This document shows positions 27,401 through 36,935 of a stretch of 64,000 bases of DNA, one piece after another. Source of the DNA: Flavivirga eckloniae. Its GTDB lineage: Bacteria > Bacteroidota > Bacteroidia > Flavobacteriales > Flavobacteriaceae. Positions within the stretch are counted from its first letter, which is position 1; each line of letters opens with the position of its first letter. Below the pieces are notes generated by a model, which was not told where the DNA came from, did not search any database, and was given only the letters and a program-made list of their open reading frames with translations. The stretch is from contig NZ_CP025791.1 of assembly GCF_002886045.1 (NCBI RefSeq), positions 3,611,001-3,675,000 of the forward strand, in the 5' to 3' direction. The position numbers were made by a program, and so were the translations under genes.

Positions 27401-27946
27401 ATGAGCGAACAAATAAAAATGCAAAATGTTATCGATAGCAAATTAATAGAAGAACGCAAAGTGTTTTTGTGGGGTCAAGTAGATGACGATTCTGCAAAGC
27501 ACGTTATTGAGCGTTTAATGTATTTAGATGCTTTAGAAACTAAGGATATTCATTTATATGTTAATAGTCCTGGAGGGTATGTAACTTCTGGTTTTGCTAT
27601 TTACGATTGCATGAAGTCACTTAAAAGCGATGTGTCTACAATATGTACAGGATTTGCAGCATCTATGGGATCATTAATACTATCTGCAGGTGAAAAAGGT
27701 AAGCGTTATATACAACCACATGCCCGTGTTATGATTCATCAACCAAGTGGAGGTGCCCGTGGCCAAGCCAGTGATATTGAAATTACGGCAAAAGAGATTA
27801 TAATTACGAAGGAATTAAGTGCACAGATCTTGGCTGATAATTGTGGACAGGCTTTCGATAAAATTATGAAGGATTTTAATCGCGACCATTGGATGGGAGC
27901 AGACGAGTCTGTTGCTTATGGTATTGTTGATGGTGTTTTAAAATAA
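27401..27946 (+). CDS. clpP: ATP-dependent Clp protease proteolytic subunit (ClpP family)
   Basis: 181-aa serine peptidase of the ClpP family. The catalytic triad is S88 in GFAASMGSL, H113 in MIHQP and D162 in NRDHWMGADE. The segment VNSPGGYVTSGFAIYD is the oxyanion/handle-side signature. I start at the ATG at 27401 (MSEQIKMQNV) because the upstream in-frame ATG at 27356 is inside the trxA terminator. Compared with the usual clpP-clpX pair, no chaperone gene is adjacent and the N-terminal axial loop is short. It may be a second ClpP paralogue rather than the main one. Confidence 0.85.
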   Translation: MSEQIKMQNVIDSKLIEERKVFLWGQVDDDSAKHVIERLMYLDALETKDIHLYVNSPGGYVTSGFAIYDCMKSLKSDVSTICTGFAASMGSLILSAGEKGKRYIQPHARVMIHQPSGGARGQASDIEITAKEIIITKELSAQILADNCGQAFDKIMKDFNRDHWMGADESVAYGIVDGVLK

Positions 27947-27962
27947 GTTATACCTAATATCC

Positions 27963-28892
27963 ATGAACTTACAAGCAGAACTTAATAAAGCCGAAGGTTT
28001 TAAAAATCTGGAATTACTTGCAAAACAAGTAGTAGAAGGCTTTATTGCTGGAATGCATAAAAGTCCGTTTCATGGTTTTTCGGCAGAATTTGCTGAACAT
28101 AAAATTTACAATCAGGGAGAAAGCACGCGCCATATCGATTGGAAACTATATGCTAAAACAGATAAGCTTTACACGAAGCGCTATGATGATGAGACTAATT
28201 TACGTTGTCATATCATTATAGATAATAGTAGTTCGATGCATTACCCAAAAATGGATACATTTTCAATCGATAATCTAAATAAAATAGCATTTTCGGCTTT
28301 GGCTTCAGCATGCTTAATGCAAATCCTTAAAAAACAACGGGACGCTGTTGGTTTAAGTATTTATAGTAATGATTATGATTATTATGCGCCGGAAAAAGGT
28401 AGTGAGCGCCATCATCAAATGCTATTAAATCATTTAAGTGATGCCGTAGTTTCTAAATCTTTAAATAAAGAAACCGAAACATATAAATATTTACATGAAA
28501 TAGCAGAGAAGATTCATAGACGATCTATGATATTCTTGTTTACCGATATGTTTCAAACCTCAGAAAACGAGGCAAAGTTGTTTGAAGCCTTACGCCATTT
28601 AAAATATAACAAGCATGAAGTCATCCTATTTCATGTGTTTGATAAAGAAAAGGAGTTAGCTTTTGATTTTGATAATAAACCAAAACGTTTTATTGATGTT
28701 GAAACAGGGGAGTATATTAATTTATATGCCGATAACATAAAAGACAGTTATAGTAAATCTGTAAGTCGTTATTTTGATGCTTTACGATTAAAGTGTGCGC
28801 AATACAAGATAAAATATGTAGAAGCAGATATTAATAAAGGTTTTAATAATATTCTGACTACGTATATGATGGAGCGTCAAAAATTTGTTTAG
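27963..28892 (+). CDS. DUF58 domain protein (vWA-like)
   Basis: 309 aa, cytosolic. The N-terminal half matches DUF58: RHIDWKLYAKTDKLYTKRY followed by HIIIDNSSSM. The latter has the MIDAS-like D-x-S-x-S of von Willebrand A folds. The C-terminal half is an alpha/beta sheet (MIFLFTDMFQ, HEVILFHVFD). In Bacteroidetes such proteins are often found with MoxR ATPases; none is adjacent here. It is 16 bp after clpP and probably co-transcribed. Confidence 0.82.
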   Translation: MNLQAELNKAEGFKNLELLAKQVVEGFIAGMHKSPFHGFSAEFAEHKIYNQGESTRHIDWKLYAKTDKLYTKRYDDETNLRCHIIIDNSSSMHYPKMDTFSIDNLNKIAFSALASACLMQILKKQRDAVGLSIYSNDYDYYAPEKGSERHHQMLLNHLSDAVVSKSLNKETETYKYLHEIAEKIHRRSMIFLFTDMFQTSENEAKLFEALRHLKYNKHEVILFHVFDKEKELAFDFDNKPKRFIDVETGEYINLYADNIKDSYSKSVSRYFDALRLKCAQYKIKYVEADINKGFNNILTTYMMERQKFV

Positions 28893-29015
28893 CTTCTCGT
28901 TTAAGCTAGTCTTTGTAGATGCTTAAAAATGAGAATGATAGTTTAAATTGAAACTTGGACGTAAAATAGTCAAGCCTTCTTTTTAAAAATATTTTCAAAA
29001 AACTTAGAAAAAACA

Positions 29016-29046
29016 TTTGAGATATTAAAAAAGGCGTGTATATTTG
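29016..29046 (+). promoter_or_regulatory. Bacteroidetes-type promoter of tRNA-Asp
   Basis: TTTG (29016-29019), 19-nt spacer, TATATTTG (29039-29046), which matches TAnnTTTG perfectly. It lies 18 bp upstream of the mature tRNA 5' end. Confidence 0.65.
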
Positions 29047-29064
29047 CAACCGCAATAACGCAAC

Positions 29065-29138
29065 GGTCTGGTAGTTCAGTTGGTTAGAATATCTGCCTGT
29101 CACGCAGGGGGTCGCGGGTTCGAGTCCCGTCCAGACCG
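29065..29138 (+). tRNA. tRNA-Asp (anticodon GTC)
   Basis: 74 nt, full cloverleaf. Acceptor stem GGTCTGG/CCAGACC, D-arm GTTC/GAAT with AGTTGGTTA loop, anticodon stem TCTGC/GCAGG with loop CTGTCAC (anticodon GTC), T-arm with GGGTTCGAGTCCC, and discriminator G. CCA is not encoded (GCAA follows). The last 9 nt and the following terminator are repeated 9.9 kb downstream. Confidence 0.97.
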
Positions 29139-29154
29139 CAAAATTGCAAAAAGA

Positions 29155-29181
29155 AAGCTCTGAGAAATTAGGGCTTTTTTT
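29155..29181 (+). terminator. tRNA-Asp terminator
   Basis: AAGCTCT (29155-29161), loop GAGAAATT, AGGGCTT (29170-29176, with one G-T pair), then a run of T. An identical copy is at 39056-39082. Confidence 0.8.
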
Positions 29182-29261
29182 GGCAATAAAAAGAAGTTGT
29201 GTTGTTCACGTCTTAGACGTGATGTAGAAATACCAGATTATATTTGGTATTCCAATGAGAA

Positions 29262-29305
29262 GCTTTCCTTTTTTCTTTTTTAGAAGATTGGGATGCTTTT
29301 TTGTT
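29262..29305 (+). terminator. Second terminator-like stem after tRNA-Asp
   Basis: AAGCTTTCC near 29261 can pair with GGGATGCTT (eight of nine positions), followed by a T-run. The same structure recurs at about 39196-39240. Confidence 0.45.
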
Positions 29306-29471
29306 TAGGGCATATTTATTCGACTTTTCAATCTTAGAAGAACATTTATTAAGAAATAAGAAAGCTAACAAAAAAAGGGTCATTGATTCAAACAACAACC
29401 CTTTATGCGTTCTTAATAAGAATGACTAACTCAAATTAACAATGAACACTATTTTATAATAGTTTTATTTT

Positions 29472-30860
29472 TTAAATGCCTAATTCATCAAACAGTTCAA
29501 TTAGTTTTTCATCTGAAGGTCTAGGAGCATTATTATTTACAATATTTCCATGAGGATCAATTAAAATAAAGCGAGGAATACCAGCTATTGAATACCCTTT
29601 TATAAAATCTGATTCTAAGGCATTGTCTGCGAGTAACTGAATACCATCTAATTTTTCTTTATCAATAAAAGCTCTCCATTTTTCGTAATTCTTTCTCTCA
29701 TCAACCGAAATCGTAACAAACTGAATATTTTTACCATGGTATTTTTTTTCAACTTTATCTAAAAAAGGCATTTGGTAAATGCAAGGCCCACACCATGTGG
29801 CCCACACGTCTATATATACGTATTTGCCTTTAAAGTCATCTAAAGAATTAGTGCCACCAGCATAATTTTCGTAATCCACAAATTTAGGAGAAGGAGAACC
29901 AGCTGCAACGCGTTTTAAAATATTATATTTTTCGGTGACTTTTGCTATATGTTTTTCGTTTGTAGATGTTGTTTTGAAGGCACTATAATAACCATCCAGA
30001 TCTTCGAAATAATCCATATACATAATCGCATTTTCAAACAATAAGCTGTCTTTTATAAACGTATTGTTAAGTGTTGCTAGTTCTTTTAAATAAGCAACTT
30101 CATCTGATATTCCTTCAGATTCAACTATTTTTTGAGCTTTTTTTCTGTAATGAAACTTAATAAGCTCTTTATAAGATTCTGAGAATAAAAAATCGGCATC
30201 ATTGGTATAGGAAAGACCTTCTAACTCATAATGAAGATCTTTTGATTCTTCGAAATTAGGTGTCTTTATCATAATATGAAGATCTTCTAATAATGTAAGA
30301 TCTAACAAGTATTCATAATTGATGTTTCTTTTTTCTTGGGTCTTGAAAACTTCAGAAAGACCTTCGGTTGAGGCCAATACTTTCATAATAGACTTTTTCA
30401 ATTCTATTTGCTTAGCTTTAAAAGTAGCTTGGTCTAATTGATAAATAGATGAAATACTATCTGTTTGCACAGATTTATCAAGAGCAGTTTTTAACTGTTC
30501 TTTTTTCAACAAATAGTTGTTAGCCGCACTACCCTCACCAGAAAACGTTATCGTATTTTTAAAATCACTTGCATCGTAAGTCATATTAATATCATTACCG
30601 TTTTCTAGATACAATTCCATTCTGTTTTTTTTTGCATCAACAAACATGTAGTGTCCTGTGTTTTTGATCTTAATAGTATCAACAAAACGACCATCTTCTT
30701 TTAAGATAATAGGGCCTAAACCAGTTATATGAAGGTTTATTTTATTATCAGCGTGGTTTTCAATTTTTCCTGAAAACACTATGTAATCTCTGGGTGTAGT
30801 TATTTTTTCACAGGACATAACTGTAATAGTAATACTTAAAAGGTATATTATTTTTTTCAT
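29472..30860 (-). CDS. TlpA-like thioredoxin-fold lipoprotein
   Basis: 462 aa. A lipoprotein signal peptide (SITITVMSC) is followed by a DUF4369-like beta domain (GKIENHADNKINLHITG, then DGRFVDTIKIKNTGHY), a long helical middle, and a C-terminal AhpC/TSA-type thioredoxin domain with VWATWCGPCIYQMPFL (W-C-G-P-C near residue 353-357) and a cis-Pro in IAGIPRFILID. It probably reduces disulfides at the periplasmic face. Last gene of the first SusCD locus, separated from the lipoprotein gene by a strong hairpin. It lies inside the tRNA-Asp island. Confidence 0.85.
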   Translation of the reverse strand: MKKIIYLLSITITVMSCEKITTPRDYIVFSGKIENHADNKINLHITGLGPIILKEDGRFVDTIKIKNTGHYMFVDAKKNRMELYLENGNDINMTYDASDFKNTITFSGEGSAANNYLLKKEQLKTALDKSVQTDSISSIYQLDQATFKAKQIELKKSIMKVLASTEGLSEVFKTQEKRNINYEYLLDLTLLEDLHIMIKTPNFEESKDLHYELEGLSYTNDADFLFSESYKELIKFHYRKKAQKIVESEGISDEVAYLKELATLNNTFIKDSLLFENAIMYMDYFEDLDGYYSAFKTTSTNEKHIAKVTEKYNILKRVAAGSPSPKFVDYENYAGGTNSLDDFKGKYVYIDVWATWCGPCIYQMPFLDKVEKKYHGKNIQFVTISVDERKNYEKWRAFIDKEKLDGIQLLADNALESDFIKGYSIAGIPRFILIDPHGNIVNNNAPRPSDEKLIELFDELGI

Positions 30861-31006
30861 TTTAATTATTGATTATAAATAGATTAGTAGATTACGGAAC
30901 AATAGCTATACAAGCTCATACTCTTACAACGAAGTGAGATTTATAAAACAGAATATAGTATCGTTATATTGTTGTTTTTTTGTTGAAGAACAGAAATTAT
31001 TTAAAT

Positions 31007-31035
31007 AGTATAGCTTCTTAAAAAGAAGCTATACT
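31007..31035 (-). terminator. Strong hairpin downstream of the lipoprotein gene
   Basis: AGTATAGCTTCTT (31007-31019), AAA loop, AAGAAGCTATACT (31023-31035): a 13-bp perfect stem 18 bp past the stop of the minus-strand lipoprotein gene. There is no good T-run on the minus strand, so it may protect the susC-D transcript 3' end rather than terminate. Confidence 0.55.
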
Positions 31036-31053
31036 AGCTTATCATTTTAATAA

Positions 31054-31794
31054 TTATTCTTTGGGAGTAATGACTTTTGTTCCACTAATAGGAAAACTAC
31101 CAGAATATGTAAAATCTAAAGTAATCACTTTAGTGACAGTGTTGTATGTACCTGTACCTTCCATAGTCTCTGATCCACCATAACATGGGAAATTCTGCTT
31201 CTCTACAGTAACAGGGCCTTCAGTGGCGGATGTTAGCTGTCCAAATTTTATAATGACCGTGGGTGTACCTGCAGAACAGAAAAAATCAAAAGGATCTCCT
31301 CCAGATAATTCCAGTATTCCATTATCTAAATCACTTGTAGGAACTTCTACCATTGACACAAAAAAACCGAGATCTTCAGTTACTACTACTGTGCCTACCC
31401 AAGGAGAAATATCTACAGGAGGAGGGACTACGGTAATCTCTACGTTTGAAATTTGAGAAACACCTTCTTTACTGACGCTAACTTCAAGAGTGACCTTAGA
31501 ATCAATGGGTAAATTGGCAACGGCATCAGAGGCAACAATAAGCTCACCGTAAGTTTGCCCAATTGTAAAAATTCCTTCAGGTGTTTGAGAGTTGATACTA
31601 TAGTTTATTGTTCCTTGGTTAGAAGTCCCAGGAACAATGCCAATGGTATCTCCAACTATTGCCGATATGGCCAATTCTGCAAAAAAATCGTCAGTTTGTA
31701 CAATTAATGGGCTTGCATCATCATTACTACAGGCTACAAAAAAGCCTATCGTAAGTATTGCTATTATGGATACTATTTTTTTCATAATTTTCAT
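31054..31794 (-). CDS. Putative surface lipoprotein of the SusCD locus
   Basis: 246 aa. Signal peptide and lipobox are MKKIVSIIAILTIGFFVACSND (shown in part; Cys at about 22). The next 80 residues look like a cadherin/Ig-like strand repeat (GTINYSINSQTPEGIFTIG, then SKVTLEVSVSKEGVSQISNVEIT). The C-terminal half is beta-rich with two Cys (CSAGTP, FPCYGG). It has the position of SusE/SusF-type accessory lipoproteins, 3 bp after susD, but no recognisable ligand-binding family. Start ATG at 31794 or 31785. Confidence 0.7.
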   Translation of the reverse strand: MKIMKKIVSIIAILTIGFFVACSNDDASPLIVQTDDFFAELAISAIVGDTIGIVPGTSNQGTINYSINSQTPEGIFTIGQTYGELIVASDAVANLPIDSKVTLEVSVSKEGVSQISNVEITVVPPPVDISPWVGTVVVTEDLGFFVSMVEVPTSDLDNGILELSGGDPFDFFCSAGTPTVIIKFGQLTSATEGPVTVEKQNFPCYGGSETMEGTGTYNTVTKVITLDFTYSGSFPISGTKVITPKE

Positions 31795-31797
31795 GTT

Positions 31798-33210
31798 TTA
31801 GTCTCTTGGGTTTTGAATAATTTCAGGGTTGATTTGAATGTATTTTAACCCGATAGGTAATACAAAATTTTGGCTGTTAGGGGGTAGTGTAACGGTTTGA
31901 TCCCCAAAGGTATGTGTTACTGAAATGTTGTCGTTATCCAAAAGATTGTAACGTTTAATATCAAAAAGGCGATCTATACTTCCTCCAGACTCCCTTCTGC
32001 GTTCTTCTTTTACAAATTGGAGTAATTCTGTCTGATCGGTAATAGAAATAGGAGTATAGGTTTCTGGAGTAAACCTGTTTGATCGTAGCGTGTTTAAAGC
32101 ATCATTGGCCGATTGTATGTTGCCTAATCTTGCATTAACTTCTGCTTGTATTAAATATAATTCGGGAGTGTTTAAACCTGAAGCCCCGCCTTGAAAATAC
32201 CTAGCGCCATAGTAAACACCATCTAGATCAGCGATATTTGGTCTTAAATCGGCATACCATTGTCTGCGAACATCTCCATCTTCATAAAGATTGATTAGTG
32301 CATCTGTTGGGGCGTTTTGCAGAAAGAATCCCACTGTTTTGTACCAAACAACTTGAGGATTATCTAAAACAAAAGGAACAACACGTAAGCTAGGGTCGGA
32401 AAAGCTAGTTTCATCGGTATTAATATCTCTCAAATCGTTCTTTAAAGACAAGGCGTTATTAACAGCAACTAATGCCTCTTCGTAATGACCTTGGTACAGG
32501 TATACTTTTGCTAATAACCCATAAGCTGCAGCCTTAGATGGTCTAAAAATAAGGTCTTGGGGTTGGGTGTCTGGTAAAATCTGAATTCCAAACTGAATTT
32601 CACTAAGAACAAGGTCGTAAACTTCTTGTACAGATGCCCGGATTAAATCCAATCCTGTTAAAGCAACACCCTCTCTAATTGGAACTCCTAAATCTGAACT
32701 TGCTGTGGCACTGTTATAATGAGTTGCGTATAAATTTACAAGATTAAAGTATGCATATGCCCTATGTAACTTGGCTTCTGCTTCTAAAACATTTTTCTCT
32801 GACATACTCCCTTCTGCCGATTCCAGACCATCTAAAATTACGTTGGCTGCATAAATTTGTGAATAATAAGCATTAAAATCTGTATCGTCTTGGGATGCGT
32901 TATAGATTGTAGGGTCAAATAAGTAAGCTCTAATATCTGTATCTTGATTAAAGAATGCGGCTGCTAAAGCAGGACTTAGTCTAATATCATCACTAAAAAA
33001 CTGACTTATGGTGTGCGTTTTTTGAAAGCCATCAACCAGCCCTCCATCGAAAAAACTAAGTGCCGTATTATCTAACAACAACCTAAAATCGGCAAGTGTT
33101 TCTGGAACAATCACATTTTTGGGCTGTATGTCTAGGTACTCTTCTCGGTCACATGCTGTAATCGCTACAAAGCAAATTACTGTTAGTGCTATATATTTTA
33201 TATTTTTCAT
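31798..33210 (-). CDS. RagB/SusD family nutrient-uptake outer-membrane lipoprotein
   Basis: 470 aa with lipobox (VICFVAITACDREEYLD). SusD hallmarks are ACDREEYLDIQPKN, LDNTALSFFDGG, a TPR-like helical scaffold (LHRAYAYFNLVNLYA, AAAYGLLAKVYLYQGHYEEAL), and the C-terminal LYLIQAEVNARLG and RRRESGGSIDRLFDIKRYNLL. It forms the surface lid over the SusC barrel and binds the substrate. The substrate cannot be read from the sequence, and no glycosidase or peptidase is encoded nearby. Confidence 0.92.
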   Translation of the reverse strand: MKNIKYIALTVICFVAITACDREEYLDIQPKNVIVPETLADFRLLLDNTALSFFDGGLVDGFQKTHTISQFFSDDIRLSPALAAAFFNQDTDIRAYLFDPTIYNASQDDTDFNAYYSQIYAANVILDGLESAEGSMSEKNVLEAEAKLHRAYAYFNLVNLYATHYNSATASSDLGVPIREGVALTGLDLIRASVQEVYDLVLSEIQFGIQILPDTQPQDLIFRPSKAAAYGLLAKVYLYQGHYEEALVAVNNALSLKNDLRDINTDETSFSDPSLRVVPFVLDNPQVVWYKTVGFFLQNAPTDALINLYEDGDVRRQWYADLRPNIADLDGVYYGARYFQGGASGLNTPELYLIQAEVNARLGNIQSANDALNTLRSNRFTPETYTPISITDQTELLQFVKEERRRESGGSIDRLFDIKRYNLLDNDNISVTHTFGDQTVTLPPNSQNFVLPIGLKYIQINPEIIQNPRD

Positions 33211-33258
33211 TTTTATTCTTTTGATTTATTACTTTTTTTAGATTAAACCTAAGTTTAT

Positions 33259-36200
33259 TTAAAAGGAAGCAGAAATGTTTAATGTATAAGTAGCTTGCCT
33301 AGGAATAAAAGCACTTTCTGGATCAACGTCCCATTTATTAAAGTTCCAAACGACCATATTATCTGCTTGAAATCCTATTTGAAGGCTATTCATGCCTAAT
33401 CTTTCTAAAGTTTTTGTTGGGAATACATAGCCAAAACTTAGCTGGCTTAAACGGATATGTGATGCGTCATCCACAAATTTATTAGAGTCTCTGTAATAGG
33501 CATATCCTAATATTCCCCTATCTTGAAAAGCAGGTATTGCGGGAATATCTGTATTGTTTTCATCTCCAGGGTTTTGCCATCGATTAACATAATCTGCAGG
33601 TACATTTTCTAAAGGACTAACTCTGTTTGCAGGTATAAAAGAAGCGTTTCGATATCTAAATACATGACCAGCTTTAAATGTGGTCAATGTTCTTAGATAA
33701 AAGTTTTTATATTCTAAATTATTAACCCATGAGCCATAGTATTTAGGCAATAAAGAACCTTCTTCTACCAAAGCATCTGGTTCAAAGATGTTAGCTCTGA
33801 AATCGACAATTCGATTATTTTCATTTAAAAACTGAGGTGCACCATTACGATCTAACCCTTGATAATTATAGCTATAAATGGTTCTTAACGGTAGATCTGG
33901 AATTGCCAAATTACCATTTACATAATCGAATATCTGTGCGTTGCTTTGAACATCTACCTTTATTAAAGTATTTGTATTTACGCTAAAATTACCTGTAGTA
34001 GTATATCTGAAATTATCGCCTCGTAAGGGTCTTAAAGTTAAATTAATGTCAAAGCCTTCGTTACGTAATGTACCATTATTTATTCGAGCGCCGTTTACTC
34101 CAGAAATAGGATTAACCGACGTAAAAGCTAGTAAATCTTCACTATCCTTTTTATAATATTCTACGCTACCACTGATTAGATTGCCAAACAATCCAAAGTC
34201 TAATCCTAAATTCAATGCATTGGTCCGTTCTAAACGTAATTCTGGGTTAGGGAGCCCTGTAATATCTGCATTTGTGCCATTTACAAAAGGAAACGAAATA
34301 TTTTTTGGGGTGATTAACAATTGCGGACTGGTAGATCTATCCACGTTACCATTAATACCATATGTGGCGCGTAGTTGCAGCCTGTTTATGTTTTGGTTAC
34401 CAGTAAAAAACTCATTGGCAATGTTCCATTTAGCACCAACAGAATATAGAGGTATATTTCTATATTCGTCCGATGCACCAAATAAGTTGGTGTCGTCTAA
34501 ACGTGTACTTCCAGATATGGTATATTTATTATCGAAAGTATAGGAAGCATTTGCAAAATAAGAGATAAAACGATTTTCGACAAATACATTTTCATTAAAG
34601 TCAGGAATTAAACTTGCAAACCTTAGTGGCAAACTTTCTGTAAAATCGGTCGTAAAATCAACAAGCTTAGCATCTAAAGAGCGTTCATCATAACCATATT
34701 GTCTGCTCGTAGCCCTCTCAGCAATGGTTTTACGTACTTCATAACCTGCTATAGCGGTTACTTGGTGTTTTTCATTAAAAAGCTTATCGAAGTTTAATTG
34801 TGTCCTAAAGGTATGTGCTCTTTGATTGCGGGTATCTATATCTAAAATAGCGCCTACTGGAATAGCATTAGACACCGGTAATTGTGTGCTAGGGTCTAAT
34901 TGTGTAAAAAGATTTACCCGAAACCTCGTATAAAAAGATTGCTCGTTATGAAAGTCTCTTATATTTTGCTGTTGCCATTCATATTGATAAGTGACGCTTG
35001 CATCCAACCCATCAATAATATTATAATTCAGACCCGTATTTAATCGTAAGGCTGTTTCTCGTAAAATATTATCTGCATTATCTAACTCTTGTTTTAAATT
35101 ATAGGTCCAATCATACGGAAATCCACGCTCCAACGCTAAATTTGAAGCTTCCTGATTTAAAGCTAGAAAATTTTGCATAGGTAAATAATTGCCATTGTCA
35201 TCTAAAATTCTACTGTTTATAGAAGTACTTAAAAGGTTTTGCGCACTACTAGCTCTAGGGGTTTCAAAACTATCGCTACCTGAAAATCTACCAAAATCAT
35301 CATTAACTGAAGTAGATCCAAAACTTTCCTTAGATTGTGAAAAGTTAATAGAACCACTTACTTTTAATTTTGATGATATATTGAAGGAATTGGCAAAATT
35401 GATTAGATACTGATTTGCCTTAGTGTTTATTAATTCTTTCTGGTTGTCATTGTAGCTTATCGATGATCTAAAATCGTATTTTTCACTACCCCCGTTTATA
35501 GAGAAATTATATTGTGTCCATATTTCTGGACGCTGAATAAGACGGGAATATTCTCTTCTGATATCTGTATTTTCAAGTTGTTCTAACCTTGATTGAGCCT
35601 CCTCTGATGAAATATCGCCACGGTCTTGTAGCAAAAGGGTCTGTACTACTGGATTCAATACCTGACCAGAAGCTACATTAAGATTACCATTGAATAAATT
35701 AGTTTGATCATGGAACCCTCCTCTTTCGAAAACCTCTCGTTGATAGGCCACTTGTGTTGCTGCATCTGCAATTGGCGCGGCAAACAAATCTGGTTCTGGA
35801 GTAATAGAAGTATTTACTGAAGCGTTAATAGTTAGCTTACCATTTCTATTTCCTTTTTTAGTAACGATAACTATAACACCATTTGCAGCTCTTATACCCC
35901 AAATAGAGGCTGCAGCAGCATCTTTTAATATGGTAATGCTTTCAACATCATTTGGGTTTATAGTATTTTGGTTTTGCTCAATGGGGAAACCGTCTACAAC
36001 AATTAGTGGGTCACTATTAGCACTTATCGTACTGAGTCCACGAATAATAAAATTACCGTCAGTATCTGTGGTAACACCAGCGACTTCTCCTTCAATCTTA
36101 GAGAAAATATTTTGATTGATTTTTAAATCTAATGTTTTCTCATTGACACGTTCAAAAGAACCCGTAGAGCGCTCTTTGGAAATGGTTTGGTAACCTGTTG

Positions 36201-36834
36201 AAACTATTTCTACGGTATCAAGTTCGAAAGAAGATGGTGCCATTTGCACATTGTAAGTAGTGCCTTGCCCAATGATAACTTCAGAATCAAGATAGCCAAG
36301 GTAGCTTAAGACTAATGTTTCTCCTTCTTGAGCGTCTATTTTATAAATCCCATCAAAACTAGTAGTTGCTCCACGTAACGTTCCTTTAACAATTACAACA
36401 ACCCCAATTAATGGCTCACCATTCTCGTCTGTTACTTTGCCTTGTATTTTTTGTTGTACAATAGCAGGTTTCCTTTTTATAACAATGGTATTCTTGCCAG
36501 AAATGTTGAATTTAAAATTTCCTTTTGGTAAAATTTCTTGCAACAGCTTGTTGGCTCGAATAGTTCCTCTTTTAAGATTTACACTTGGAAAACCTTTAAA
36601 CATGTCTTCTTGATAAATAAATCTGTAATCAGTTTGGGCTTTAATAATTTTAAAAATTTCATCTACTGTAACAGTCTTATCTGCATCAATATTGATTTTT
36701 ACTCTTTGAGAAAATACATTATTGGGAGCAAGACTAAATGCAGTGGTGCATATGAAAAAAATAAAAGCTCTCATAAGATGGATTAAAAATTTCTTTCTAA
36801 AATAGAATAGAAGGTTAGTTAATTTAATTTCCAT
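33259..36834 (-). CDS. SusC/RagA family TonB-linked outer-membrane protein with STN domain
   Basis: 1191 aa. Signal peptide to about residue 43 (FSQ). The STN (secretin/TonB short N-terminal) domain is at about 46-120 (DKTVTVDEIFKIIKAQTDYRF), the carboxypeptidase-D regulatory-like domain at about 129-213 (IQGKVTDENGEPLIGV), and the plug at about 225-335 (GGDG-less form with PNDVESITILKDAAAASIWG). A 22-strand-type barrel ends in the aromatic SASF. The STN domain marks receptors that signal to an anti-sigma factor, in line with the fecR gene just upstream. Confidence 0.93.
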   Translation of the reverse strand: MEIKLTNLLFYFRKKFLIHLMRAFIFFICTTAFSLAPNNVFSQRVKINIDADKTVTVDEIFKIIKAQTDYRFIYQEDMFKGFPSVNLKRGTIRANKLLQEILPKGNFKFNISGKNTIVIKRKPAIVQQKIQGKVTDENGEPLIGVVVIVKGTLRGATTSFDGIYKIDAQEGETLVLSYLGYLDSEVIIGQGTTYNVQMAPSSFELDTVEIVSTGYQTISKERSTGSFERVNEKTLDLKINQNIFSKIEGEVAGVTTDTDGNFIIRGLSTISANSDPLIVVDGFPIEQNQNTINPNDVESITILKDAAAASIWGIRAANGVIVIVTKKGNRNGKLTINASVNTSITPEPDLFAAPIADAATQVAYQREVFERGGFHDQTNLFNGNLNVASGQVLNPVVQTLLLQDRGDISSEEAQSRLEQLENTDIRREYSRLIQRPEIWTQYNFSINGGSEKYDFRSSISYNDNQKELINTKANQYLINFANSFNISSKLKVSGSINFSQSKESFGSTSVNDDFGRFSGSDSFETPRASSAQNLLSTSINSRILDDNGNYLPMQNFLALNQEASNLALERGFPYDWTYNLKQELDNADNILRETALRLNTGLNYNIIDGLDASVTYQYEWQQQNIRDFHNEQSFYTRFRVNLFTQLDPSTQLPVSNAIPVGAILDIDTRNQRAHTFRTQLNFDKLFNEKHQVTAIAGYEVRKTIAERATSRQYGYDERSLDAKLVDFTTDFTESLPLRFASLIPDFNENVFVENRFISYFANASYTFDNKYTISGSTRLDDTNLFGASDEYRNIPLYSVGAKWNIANEFFTGNQNINRLQLRATYGINGNVDRSTSPQLLITPKNISFPFVNGTNADITGLPNPELRLERTNALNLGLDFGLFGNLISGSVEYYKKDSEDLLAFTSVNPISGVNGARINNGTLRNEGFDINLTLRPLRGDNFRYTTTGNFSVNTNTLIKVDVQSNAQIFDYVNGNLAIPDLPLRTIYSYNYQGLDRNGAPQFLNENNRIVDFRANIFEPDALVEEGSLLPKYYGSWVNNLEYKNFYLRTLTTFKAGHVFRYRNASFIPANRVSPLENVPADYVNRWQNPGDENNTDIPAIPAFQDRGILGYAYYRDSNKFVDDASHIRLSQLSFGYVFPTKTLERLGMNSLQIGFQADNMVVWNFNKWDVDPESAFIPRQATYTLNISASF

Positions 36835-36887
36835 AAATTTGCTTGTTTTAATTGATTAAACATTAATTAGTTAATACACACTATAGA

Positions 36888-36927
36888 GGGGCGAAGATCG
36901 ATACCGCAAAATGTCTTCTTCGTTCCC
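36888..36927 (-). promoter_or_regulatory. Intercistronic hairpin between fecR and susC, locus 1
   Basis: On the transcribed strand: GGGAACGAAGA (36927-36917), a 19-nt loop, then TCTTCGCCCC (36897-36888). This is a 3+6 bp stem with a small internal loop, starting 9 nt after the fecR stop. The second locus has the same layout with different bases (55021-55061). No T-run follows, so it is more likely a processing, stability or attenuation structure than a terminator. Confidence 0.5.
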
Positions 36928-36935
36928 TTTCTATG

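Larger units (their letters stand above)
29130..29306. repeat. Left copy of the direct repeat at the tRNA-Asp 3' end (attL-like)
   Basis: 29130-29206 is identical, 77 of 77 bp, to 39031-39107. After a divergent hairpin-bearing segment (29207-29251), identity resumes at CCAATGAGAAGCTTTCC (from 29252) and in the 24-bp block at 29283-29306 (equals 39218-39241). The repeat includes the last 9 nt of tRNA-Asp and two terminators (29155-29181 and 29262-29305). The remaining bases to 29471 are AT-rich with a weak AAAGGGT/ACCCTTT stem (29374-29404) and no convincing gene. Confidence 0.9.

Noticed and set aside
29213-29398. Minus-strand 61-codon open frame with an apparent lipobox (FLFLNKCSS)
   Set aside because: It runs through the duplicated terminator blocks. 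The matching part of the second copy at 39.2 kb is open only briefly and ends differently. It is better explained as chance coding in a structured spacer.
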